DNA from: Burkholderia cenocepacia
GTDB lineage: Bacteria > Pseudomonadota > Gammaproteobacteria > Burkholderiales > Burkholderiaceae
Assembly (NCBI RefSeq): GCF_014211915.1
Contig: NZ_CP060041.1
Span: 124,001-188,000, forward strand
DNA: 64,000 bases
Reading direction: 5' to 3'
This document shows, in pieces, positions 47,027-54,266 of this stretch (position 1 is the first letter of the stretch; each line of letters begins with the position of its first letter). The position numbers and the translations under genes are program-made. The notes beneath the pieces are model-generated. The model was not told where the DNA came from, searched no databases, and saw only the letters and a program-made list of their open reading frames with translations.

Positions 47027-48454
47027 TTACGCCACGCTTTCGTCGTCGACGTCGTTCGCCGTCGGCTCATACCGAACGATCAGCAGAAACACGATCGGCG
47101 TGACCGCACTGATCGCGACGACCCAGAACATGTCGGTGCCGAGACGCGCCTGCAGGATCGGCAGCACGAACAGCGCCAGCGCCTGGCCGATCCCGCACAG
47201 CGACCGCCCGAAGCCGACGCCGGTGCCGCGGATCGTGGCCGGATACGACAGCGTCGGATAGATCATCATCTGCGCGCCCGGCCCGAAACCTTCGGCGAAC
47301 AGCCAGGTGCCGAGCATCAGCAGCACGACGCCGACGGCCAATGCGCCGTGCGGATGCCCCGCCAGCGCGAGCGCGACGAGCGCGACCGTTTGCAGCGCAA
47401 ACCCCGCGATCGCGACATGCCGTGACGGATAGCGATACGCGAGGCGCATGCCGAGCAAGCCGCCGGTGAACGCGAACAGCACGTTCAATGCGAGCGACGC
47501 CGCGATCGTCTCGAACACGCCCGCGCCGAGGAATTGCGACAGGATCGACGGCAGGAAGAACGCGATCGCCGTGTATTCGAACGGGATGCACAGGTTCATC
47601 ACGCTGGCGACGATCGTGCGCCCCAGATACGGACGCTGGAACAGCACGCGAATCCGCACCGGCGGCGGGCTCGGTTCGCGCCGCGCATCGTCCGCTTCGT
47701 GCGCGTGAATGCCGTACGACTCGCGCAGGATGCGCGCGGCGTTGGCCAGGTCGCCCTGATTCGCGGCCCACAGCGGCGATTCGTTCATGAAGCGGTTGCG
47801 GAACAGGATGATGACGAGCGCCGGCACCGCGCCGAAGATCAGCGAGGCGCGCCACAGCCAGCCCGCATGCTCGGCCGGCAGCAGGAAATACAGCCCGAAG
47901 ATCAGCAGGAAGCACACCGACGACGCGACGTACCACATCGGGCACCACGCGGCGAGCCGCGACGCCTTGTTGCCGCGGCCGTTGAACTTCGAGAATTCCG
48001 CGAGAAACGCCATCGCGACGGGCAGGTCGATGCCGACGCCGAGCCCCATCACGAAGCGGGCGGCGATCAGTACCCAGACGTTCGGCGCGAGCCCGGCCGC
48101 GATCGCCGCGACCACGAAGAACAGCATGTCGGCCATGAACACCTGGTAGCGGCCGATCCGGTCGGTCAGCCAGCCGCCGATCAGGCTGCCGAAGATCGTG
48201 CCGATCATGATCGCCGACCCGACCAGCCCGGTCAGCGCGGGCGTCAGCCCGAATTCGCGCGCCACGTCGTCGATGCCGTACGACAGCGTCGTCAGGTCGT
48301 ACGCATCGAGAAACACGCCGCCGAGCGCCAGCAGCACGATCATCCGTGCGTGGCTCACCGAACTGTCCACCGTATTGATCAGGCGAGCGACGTCGCTGGC
48401 CGAGCGGATAGGGGAAGAAACCGGCGTGACTGAGCCAAGATCGATCGAACTCAT
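47027..48454 (-). CDS. MFS transporter (aromatic acid/sugar-type symporter branch)
   Basis: The 475-residue protein starts at the ATG at 48454, preceded by AAGGAA. It has twelve predicted helices, GGWLTDRIGRYQVFMADMLFF in the helix 2-3 loop, GVGIDLPVAMAFLAEFSKFNGRG after helix 4, and MSSIDL...LDAYDLTTLSYGI at the start, resembling the metabolite/aromatic acid:H+ and sugar porter subfamilies. Convergent with the DszA-like gene and divergent from a sulfonate-type ABC importer, it may move the same substrate or its desulfurised product. Direction and ligand are unknown. Confidence 0.85.
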   Translation of the reverse strand: MSSIDLGSVTPVSSPIRSASDVARLINTVDSSVSHARMIVLLALGGVFLDAYDLTTLSYGIDDVAREFGLTPALTGLVGSAIMIGTIFGSLIGGWLTDRIGRYQVFMADMLFFVVAAIAAGLAPNVWVLIAARFVMGLGVGIDLPVAMAFLAEFSKFNGRGNKASRLAAWCPMWYVASSVCFLLIFGLYFLLPAEHAGWLWRASLIFGAVPALVIILFRNRFMNESPLWAANQGDLANAARILRESYGIHAHEADDARREPSPPPVRIRVLFQRPYLGRTIVASVMNLCIPFEYTAIAFFLPSILSQFLGAGVFETIAASLALNVLFAFTGGLLGMRLAYRYPSRHVAIAGFALQTVALVALALAGHPHGALAVGVVLLMLGTWLFAEGFGPGAQMMIYPTLSYPATIRGTGVGFGRSLCGIGQALALFVLPILQARLGTDMFWVVAISAVTPIVFLLIVRYEPTANDVDDESVA

Positions 48455-48706
48455 CGGATTCCTTAGTTTGATGCCGAATGCACGGCAAGGTGATCGTGAA
48501 GCCGGGGAACCGGGCAGGCGCCTTCGCGACCGTCGCGGCGTCGAGCGCATGGGGCCCCGCTGTCGCCAGGTTCCGGCAGCGGAAATTCTGTTCCCTCGAT
48601 CCGGCAATCCCAAGCGATATAAACCGATAAATTAATCGGCGTGCGTCATAAAGTTGCACGGCGCGCGCTTAGCAGCCGCACGCATGTTCAAACGTGGATT
48701 TCTTCG
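48455..48706. other. Divergent intergenic region, MFS / ABC importer
   Basis: No reading frame is supported. It contains a short dyad CCGAT-AAATTA-ATCGG at 48624-48639 in an A+T-rich pocket and, further right, a plausible promoter for the importer (listed separately). The dyad could be the operator shared by both transcription units. Confidence 0.4.
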
Positions 48707-48735
48707 TTAACGGATCGCCTGCGCTTCGTTACATT
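48707..48735 (+). promoter_or_regulatory. Sigma-70-like promoter of the second sulfonate-type importer
   Basis: TTAACG (48707-48712), 17 bases, TACATT (48730-48735); the ATG at 48789 follows after a leader of about 45 bases. The match is moderate. Confidence 0.45.
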
Positions 48736-48788
48736 AGCCGGTCACCTGCCTGTTCGCGGCGCGTTGCCGCTCTTCCGGAGAATCCTCG

Positions 48789-49781
48789 ATGAAGCCGTTC
48801 TGGTCCCGCGTGTGGCAATCCGCGGCCCTCGTCGTTGCCGTGCTTGCCGGCCTCATGTCCATGCAAGCGCAGGCGGCGACGCCCGCGGAAATCCGCGTCG
48901 ACTATGCGTACTACTCGCCCGAGAGTCTCGTGATCCGCCACTTCGGCTGGCTCGACGACGCGTTCAAGGCCGACGGTACGGCGATTCGCTGGGTGCTGAG
49001 CCTCGGCAGCAATCGCGCGCTCGAATACCTGAACAGCGGCGCGGTCGATTTCGGGTCGGCCGCGGGGCTCGCGTCGGTGCTCGCGCGCGCGAACGGCAAC
49101 CCGATCCATACCGTCTACGTGTTCTCGCGCCCCGAATGGACCGCGCTCGTGGTACGCAAGGATTCGCCGATCCGTTCGCTCGCCGATCTGAAGGGCAAGA
49201 AGATCGCCGCGACGCGCGGCACCGATCCGTTCCTGTTCACGCTGCGCGCGCTGCACACCGTTGGCCTGACGCGCGACGACGTCGAGATCGTCAACCTGCA
49301 GCATCCGGACGGCCGCACCGCGCTCGCGAACGGTCAGGTCGATGCGTGGGCCGGGCTCGATCCGCACATGGCCGCCGCGCAGCTCGACGACGGCGCGCGC
49401 CTGCTGTACCGCAACGTCGCGTTCAATACGTACGGGTTCCTGAACGTTCGCGACGCGTTCGCCAGCCAGTATCCGCAGGCGGTCGAGCGCGTGCTGAAGG
49501 TCTACGACCGCGCACGCCAGTGGATCGTCGCGCATCCGGCCGAAACCGCGCAGATCATTGCCGACGAATCGAAGGTGTCGCTGCCGGTCGCGAAGCTGCA
49601 GCTTCAGCGCAACGACTTCAGCGACCCGGTGCCGGGCGACACGCAGCGCGCGGCGCTGAAGGCCGCGGCGCCGGTGCTGACGGCCGAGCAGTTGACCAAA
49701 CCGGGCGTCGATCCCGCGAAGATCGTCGATACGCTGATCGATCCGTCGTTCGCACGCCCGATCGTCGCCGCGTCGCACTGA
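48789..49781 (+). CDS. ABC transporter substrate-binding protein (alkanesulfonate/SsuA type)
   Basis: A 330-residue protein with a Sec signal peptide ending at AQA (about residue 29). The mature sequence starts EIRVDYAYYSPESLVIRHFGWLDDAFKADG and contains SLGSNRALEYLNSGAVDFGSAAGLASVLARANG, RKDSPIRSLADLKGKKIAATRGTDPF and VDAWAGLDPHMA, typical of SsuA/NMT1-like sulfonate binding proteins. It heads a complete importer operon (permease at 49793, ATPase at 50647). The flanking flavin monooxygenases support an organosulfur ligand. Confidence 0.88.
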   Translation: MKPFWSRVWQSAALVVAVLAGLMSMQAQAATPAEIRVDYAYYSPESLVIRHFGWLDDAFKADGTAIRWVLSLGSNRALEYLNSGAVDFGSAAGLASVLARANGNPIHTVYVFSRPEWTALVVRKDSPIRSLADLKGKKIAATRGTDPFLFTLRALHTVGLTRDDVEIVNLQHPDGRTALANGQVDAWAGLDPHMAAAQLDDGARLLYRNVAFNTYGFLNVRDAFASQYPQAVERVLKVYDRARQWIVAHPAETAQIIADESKVSLPVAKLQLQRNDFSDPVPGDTQRAALKAAAPVLTAEQLTKPGVDPAKIVDTLIDPSFARPIVAASH

Positions 49782-49792
49782 GCGTGCCGCCG

Positions 49793-50650
49793 ATGACGGA
49801 CACCACCGCGCGCGGCGACGCGCTCGCGTCACACCCACCCGCATCGCCGCCTCCCGCGGCCCGACGTGACCCGCTGCGCGCCTGGCGCATCGCAGGCTTC
49901 GCACTGCCGTTCGCCGCGCTCGTGCTGCTGGAGTTCGTGGTGCGGCACGGCTGGCTGCCCGATCATCTCGTGCCGGCGCCGAGCGAGATTCTCGATACCT
50001 TGGCACGAATGGGCGTCACGCGGGTCGCACGTCACGTCGGCGCGAGCACGCTGCGCGTCGCGGCCGGGTTTGCGGCCGGCGCGGGGCTCGCGCTCGTCGT
50101 CGGCGCGGCGATGGGCCTGAGCCGCCGGATCGACGCGCTGTTCGAACCAACGTTCCAGGCGCTGCGCGCGATTCCGTCGCTTGCGTGGGTGCCGGTGCTG
50201 CTGCTGTGGCTCGGCATCGATGAAGCACCGAAAATCACGCTGATCGCGATCGGCGCGTTCTTTCCGGTTCACCTCGCGGTGGTCGCCGGCATTCGCGACG
50301 TCGACCGCAAGCTCGTCGAGCTCGGCGCGGTGTACCGGCTCGGCCCGCTTGCGCTGTTCCGCCGCATCCTGCTGCCGGCCGCGCTGCCGCAGATCGTCAC
50401 CGGCCTGCGCACCGGCCTCAGTCTCGCGTGGATGTTCATGGTCGCCGCGGAGCTGATCGCGGCCACGCGCGGCCTCGGCTTCCTGCTGAGCGACGGTCGC
50501 GAAACCGGGCGCCCCGATCTCGTGTTCGGCGCGATCCTGCTGCTCGCGTTGCTCGGCAAGCTGACCGACGGCGCGATGCGCCGCATCGAGTCGCGCTGGC
50601 TCGGCTGGCGCGACGCGTTCGATGGCGCATCGCGCGAGGGCGGGAAATGA
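49793..50650 (+). CDS. ABC transporter permease (SsuC type)
   Basis: A 285-residue membrane protein. A Pro/Ala-rich cytoplasmic N-terminus (about 30 residues) precedes six hydrophobic segments and the EAA loop (VELGAVYRLGPLALFRRILLPAALPQIVTGLRTGLSLAW). VAAELIAATRGLGFLLSDGRE is characteristic of sulfonate/taurine permeases. It pairs with the ATPase whose ATG overlaps its stop (ATGA). Confidence 0.9.
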   Translation: MTDTTARGDALASHPPASPPPAARRDPLRAWRIAGFALPFAALVLLEFVVRHGWLPDHLVPAPSEILDTLARMGVTRVARHVGASTLRVAAGFAAGAGLALVVGAAMGLSRRIDALFEPTFQALRAIPSLAWVPVLLLWLGIDEAPKITLIAIGAFFPVHLAVVAGIRDVDRKLVELGAVYRLGPLALFRRILLPAALPQIVTGLRTGLSLAWMFMVAAELIAATRGLGFLLSDGRETGRPDLVFGAILLLALLGKLTDGAMRRIESRWLGWRDAFDGASREGGK

Positions 50651-51459
50651 GCGCCTCCCCTTCCGTCCGCCGGGGCGTCGGCATCGCCCCGCCGCTGCTC
50701 GATCTGCGGATCGCCCGCAAGCTGTATGGCGATCGCACGATCCTGGCCGACATCGCGTTGCAGGTCGCACGCGGCGAAATCGTCTGCGTGGTCGGCCCGA
50801 GCGGCTGCGGCAAGAGCACGCTGCTGCGGGTCGTCGCCGGCCTCGACCCGGATTTCCGCGGCAGCGTGACGCTCGACGGCAACGCGCTGGCCGGGCCGTC
50901 CGCGCGCGTCGGCATGATCTTTCAGGAGCCGCGGCTGCTGCCGTGGCTGTCGATCGCCGACAACGTCGGCTTCGCGTCCGGCGCGCGGGGCGGCCACGAC
51001 CCCAGCGTCGCGCGGTTGCTCGACGAGGTCGGCCTGGCCGGCGTCGCGCGGCAACTGCCGGCCACGTTGTCCGGCGGGATGGCGCAGCGCGCCGCGATCG
51101 CACGCGGGCTGTTCGGCGAGCCGGATTTGCTGCTGCTCGACGAGCCGTTCAGCGCGGTCGACGCGATCACGCGGATGCGCCTGCAGACGCTGCTGCTCGA
51201 CGTCGTCCACCGGCACCGGATGGCCGCGATCGTCGTCACGCACGATCTCGACGAGGCGCTGTATCTCGGCGATCGCGTGCTGATGCTCGCGCCGAACCCG
51301 GGCCGCGTCGACGACGAGATCCAGGTCGACGTCGCACGGCCGCGCGATCGGCGCGATCCGGCGCTGGCCGCGCAGCGCGCACGGCTACTCGATGCGTTCC
51401 AGCGCTTTCACGATCGCGCGGCGGGCGACCCGGCAGGCATCCCCGTCACGTCGGCCTGA
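50647..51459 (+). CDS. ABC transporter ATP-binding protein (SsuB type)
   Basis: A 270-residue ATPase with Walker A GPSGCGKSTLLRVVAG, Q-loop IFQEPRLLPWLS, signature [16 protein letters not shown], Walker [12 protein letters not shown] and THDLDEALYLGD. It completes the second nitrate/sulfonate-type importer. The two ATPases in this region (39828 and 50647) are clear paralogues. Confidence 0.9.
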   Translation: MSASPSVRRGVGIAPPLLDLRIARKLYGDRTILADIALQVARGEIVCVVGPSGCGKSTLLRVVAGLDPDFRGSVTLDGNALAGPSARVGMIFQEPRLLPWLSIADNVGFASGARGGHDPSVARLLDEVGLAGVARQLPATLSGGMAQRAAIARGLFGEPDLLLLDEPFSAVDAITRMRLQTLLLDVVHRHRMAAIVVTHDLDEALYLGDRVLMLAPNPGRVDDEIQVDVARPRDRRDPALAAQRARLLDAFQRFHDRAAGDPAGIPVTSA

Positions 51460-51469
51460 CAGCGCCACT

Positions 51470-52378
51470 TCATCGCGCGGACGCCGACCGGACGAACGCG
51501 GCCAGATCGCGATTGAACCGTTCGGCTTCCTCGATGAACGGCGCGTGTCCCGACTCCGCATACACCTTGCCGACCACGCGCGAGTTCAGCTCGGCCGCGC
51601 GAGCCAGCGTCGCGTGCGTATCGACCAGCGCATCGCGACCGCCGTAGATGAAGAGCAACGGCACGCGCGCGTGGCCGAGCCCCGCGGCGGCGAATACCGA
51701 CATCGTCGGGATGGCCTTTTGCATGTCCCACGACGCCATCGCGGCGTTCGCGAGCAAGCGCTCGAACGTGGCGGCGTCCGGCCGACGGTTGAAACACAGG
51801 CCGACGAACGTGCGCTCGCCGTCGAGATGGGTTTTCAGATCCGGCGCGTTCATGTCCCGATACACGTCCGGATGATCGACGATCTGGCCCGGCGCAAGCT
51901 CGACCACGCCGTCGGCATACACGGCGCCCGCGATCGCGCGATCGCCGTACCTGGCGAGGTAGTTCGAGATCACCACGCCGCCGAGCGACCAGCCGACCAC
52001 GACGGGTTTGCGCGCATGCGCGCCGTCGATGACCGCGGCGAGATCGTCGCCCCAGCGGGTTCCGTCGCGATACGGCTGCGCGCCGGACGGCTTGTCCGAC
52101 AGCCCGTGGCCGCGCAGGTCGTACGTGATGATCCGGAAGCCGCGCAGTTCCGGGCTCTGGACTTGCGCGTCCCAGTTCAGGCGGCTGCCGAGCAGGCCGT
52201 GGATCAGGATGACGGGCACGCCGTCGGGGTCGCCGCTTTCCTGAACGGCCAGCTTCACGCCGTCCGTCGACGTCACGGTATAGGTCAGCGGCGCGGCGGC
52301 CGCGTCGTACGCCAACGCGAACGGCGTCGCCCACCAGATCACGGCAATCAGCCAGCGGATCAGTACTCGGGTAGTCAT
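51470..52378 (-). CDS. Exported alpha/beta hydrolase
   Basis: A 302-residue hydrolase with an N-terminal signal peptide or anchor (RVLIRWLIAVIWWATPFALA). It shows the oxyanion HGLLGSRLNWD, RGHGLSDKP, nucleophile Ser131 in GWSLGG, an acid in GGRDALVD and the catalytic His in SGHAPFIEEAERFN. The substrate is unknown; esterase, lactonase or haloperoxidase-like activity is possible. It is divergent from a MerR regulator across a MerR-type operator, so it is probably that regulator's target. Confidence 0.87.
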   Translation of the reverse strand: MTTRVLIRWLIAVIWWATPFALAYDAAAAPLTYTVTSTDGVKLAVQESGDPDGVPVILIHGLLGSRLNWDAQVQSPELRGFRIITYDLRGHGLSDKPSGAQPYRDGTRWGDDLAAVIDGAHARKPVVVGWSLGGVVISNYLARYGDRAIAGAVYADGVVELAPGQIVDHPDVYRDMNAPDLKTHLDGERTFVGLCFNRRPDAATFERLLANAAMASWDMQKAIPTMSVFAAAGLGHARVPLLFIYGGRDALVDTHATLARAAELNSRVVGKVYAESGHAPFIEEAERFNRDLAAFVRSASAR

Positions 52379-52420
52379 GGGTTCTTTCCTCCAGGCATGA
52401 ACGGACGCTCAGTCTCAACC

Positions 52421-52442
52421 CTCACACTGATGTGAGAGTCAA
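52421..52442 (-). promoter_or_regulatory. MerR-type operator with -35 element for the hydrolase gene
   Basis: CTCACA-CTGA-TGTGAG (52421-52436) is a perfect 6-4-6 dyad. Reading toward the hydrolase, TTGACT (52437-52442) is a -35 box directly before the dyad, and the weak -10 (TTGAGACT region) falls 18-20 bases away. An operator inside an over-long spacer is the hallmark of MerR-activated promoters. Confidence 0.7.
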
Positions 52443-52466
52443 GCGAATCGTGCTAACCTGCCCTTC

Positions 52467-52853
52467 ATGAAAAATCCGCCTACCCAGCCGCTGCTGACCA
52501 TCGGCAAACTCGCGCAGCTCACCGGCGCGAGCGTGCGCTCGATCCGGCACTACGACGAGCACGGCCTGCTCGCGTCGGTGCGCGCGGACAACGGCTATCG
52601 CCTGTTTCCCGACAAGGCCGTGACGCAGGTCAAGCAGATTCAGCGCATGATCGCGACCGGTTTCACCCTCGACGACATTCGCGGTTTTCCGGACTGCATG
52701 CTGCTGATCGAAGGTGCGCGTTCGTGCGATCAGATCACCGACGTCCAGCGCGAACGCCTCGAAGCGATCGACCGCCAGATCGCCGATCTCGAGAAGCGGC
52801 GCGCAAGGCTCGTCACGATGTTGCGGGATGGTATGGTGCCGCCGCTCGATTGA
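52467..52853 (+). CDS. MerR-family transcriptional regulator
   Basis: A 128-residue regulator. The N-terminal MerR winged helix (LLTIGKLAQLTGASVRSIRHYDEHGLLASVRADNGYRLF) is followed by a dimerising coiled coil (about 80-120, ERLEAIDRQIADLEKRRARLVTML). Cys72 and Cys84 occur in PDCMLLIEGARSCDQ, but not in the exact spacing of the metal-sensing MerR/CueR loops, so an organic or redox signal is as likely. It is divergent from the hydrolase gene. Confidence 0.9.
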   Translation: MKNPPTQPLLTIGKLAQLTGASVRSIRHYDEHGLLASVRADNGYRLFPDKAVTQVKQIQRMIATGFTLDDIRGFPDCMLLIEGARSCDQITDVQRERLEAIDRQIADLEKRRARLVTMLRDGMVPPLD

Positions 52854-52943
52854 TCGGTGCGCCTTTTCCCGCTACGGATGCGAGGCCATCCACGCGCATC
52901 GGGCACAATACGCGCCCTCACCTTTTTGCCGGTGGTCACACTC

Positions 52944-53483
52944 ATGCGTGTCATCGTCGTCGGAACGAGCGGATCGGGAAAATCCACCTTCGCCAGCGCG
53001 CTGGCAACCGCCGCAGCGTGCCCATACATCGAACTCGATCGGCTCTACTGGGGCCCGGGCTGGACCGCCGTGCCGCCCGCGCAGTTCGAACATGCGGTGC
53101 TGGCGGTGACGGCCGGCGACCGCTGGGTCGCCGACGGAAACTACAGCGCGGTGCGCGACGTGCTGTGGTCGCGGGCCACGCACGTCGTGTGGCTCAACTT
53201 CGGCCGATGGACGGTGTTTTCCCGTGTGCTGCGGCGCACGATCGGCCGCGGGCTGATGCGCACCCGGCTCTCTCACGGCAACCGGGAATCGCTGCGGATG
53301 GCGTTCTGTTCGCGCGACTCGGTGCTGCTGTGGTCGTACACGACGTTCACGAAAAACCGCGTCAAGTTCGCCGGTTTGCGCGACGACCCGAAATACGCGC
53401 ATCTGAAATGGATGGAAATCACCAAGCCGTCGCGTACCCGCGCAGTCATCGAGATGCTGGCCCGCACCGGCCTCTGCGGCTGA
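52944..53483 (+). CDS. P-loop kinase-like protein (adenylate kinase/FlaR-like)
   Basis: A 179-residue protein starting at MRVIVVG (52944). Walker A GTSGSGKSTFASALA is near the N-terminus, followed by ELDRLYWGPGWTAVP, WVADGNYSAVRDVLW, HVVWLNFGRWTVFSRVLRRTIGR and SRDSVLLWSYTTF. This is the arrangement of the adenylate kinase-related 'DNA topology modulation' FlaR-like proteins. The real substrate of the family is unclear. It follows the MerR gene in the same direction after a 90-base gap and is probably independent. Confidence 0.8.
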   Translation: MRVIVVGTSGSGKSTFASALATAAACPYIELDRLYWGPGWTAVPPAQFEHAVLAVTAGDRWVADGNYSAVRDVLWSRATHVVWLNFGRWTVFSRVLRRTIGRGLMRTRLSHGNRESLRMAFCSRDSVLLWSYTTFTKNRVKFAGLRDDPKYAHLKWMEITKPSRTRAVIEMLARTGLCG

Positions 53484-53510
53484 GCGCGGCACGACAACGG
53501 CCACCTCGCG

Positions 53511-53918
53511 TCAATCGTCGAAGGTGCCCTGATATTCCGGCGCGGCATCCGCACGCGTGTTCAGTTCGAACATCACGCCGCCCGGCGCGCGGCAAAAGAA
53601 GCGCGAGCCGCGCCCGTTGTTGAACACGTCCGTCTCCATTGCAACGCCCTCTTCCTTGAAGCGCGCGAACAATGCGTGCACGGCATCGAGGCTCGGCAGT
53701 TCGAAGCCGACGTGGAAATTGGTCGGCCATGCGGGCACGCCGTCGCCGACGTGATCGATCACGACGTCGAAGCCCGGGCGCTTGAGAATCCAGGATTTGT
53801 CCCAGCTTCCCGCGATCGTGAAGCCGAGGTATCGCTCGAAGAATCGGGCCGTCGCCAGCGTGTCGGCAGAGGGGAAGCTCAGGTGGTTGAGCTTCATCGT
53901 GGGTATCGTTTCGGTCAT
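53511..53918 (-). CDS. VOC (glyoxalase/bleomycin resistance) family protein
   Basis: A 135-residue protein starting at 53918 (GGAG box). The paired beta-alpha-beta-beta-beta modules of the vicinal oxygen chelate fold are visible: KLNHLSFPSADTLATARFFERYLGFTIAG and NFHVGFELPSLDAVHALFARFKEEGV, with metal-type residues in MKLNHLS (His) and GVMFELN (Glu). Function could be dioxygenase, isomerase or resistance binding; no neighbour points to one. Confidence 0.85.
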   Translation of the reverse strand: MTETIPTMKLNHLSFPSADTLATARFFERYLGFTIAGSWDKSWILKRPGFDVVIDHVGDGVPAWPTNFHVGFELPSLDAVHALFARFKEEGVAMETDVFNNGRGSRFFCRAPGGVMFELNTRADAAPEYQGTFDD

Positions 53919-54160
53919 GGTCGTGCTCTCCGATGCGGTGGTGGGCTCAGGCCCCATGCCGTGCCGCCCGAGGACTTCAGAATACGAGCGCGGGCTCACA
54001 TTCAACAACTCGCATTGGACGTTGCGCCGGACGCGGGCGAAACCCTTGCGGGGCCGGCAGTCGAGCGATGAAGGCGATCGCGGCGGACGGCGCCACTCGC
54101 ATTCGCGACAGGCGCCGTCGATACGGAATGACCGGTCGGCCGAAGGCGCCAAACGACGAC
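53919..54160. other. Intergenic region between VOC gene and autotransporter
   Basis: No gene supported. Short overlapping frames on both strands have shadow composition. The two hairpins at its right end are listed separately. Confidence 0.4.
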
Positions 54161-54240
54161 GGCCCGGGATTCGCAAACGAACCCCGGGCCACCGCTCGAC
54201 CGCGGGTGCCGGACATGACATGCGTTGCCCGGCACCCGCG
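54161..54240 (-). terminator. Double hairpin downstream of the autotransporter gene
   Basis: Two perfect stems stand in tandem. CGCGGGTGCCGG (54201-54212) pairs with CCGGCACCCGCG (54229-54240), a 12-base stem with a 16-base loop. GGCCCGGG (54161-54168) pairs with CCCGGGCC (54183-54190), an 8-base stem with a 14-base loop. The first begins 26 bases after the autotransporter stop at 54267. They probably terminate this transcript. Confidence 0.65.
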
Positions 54241-54266
54241 CATCGCTCAACGCTGCGCGAGCTGCA

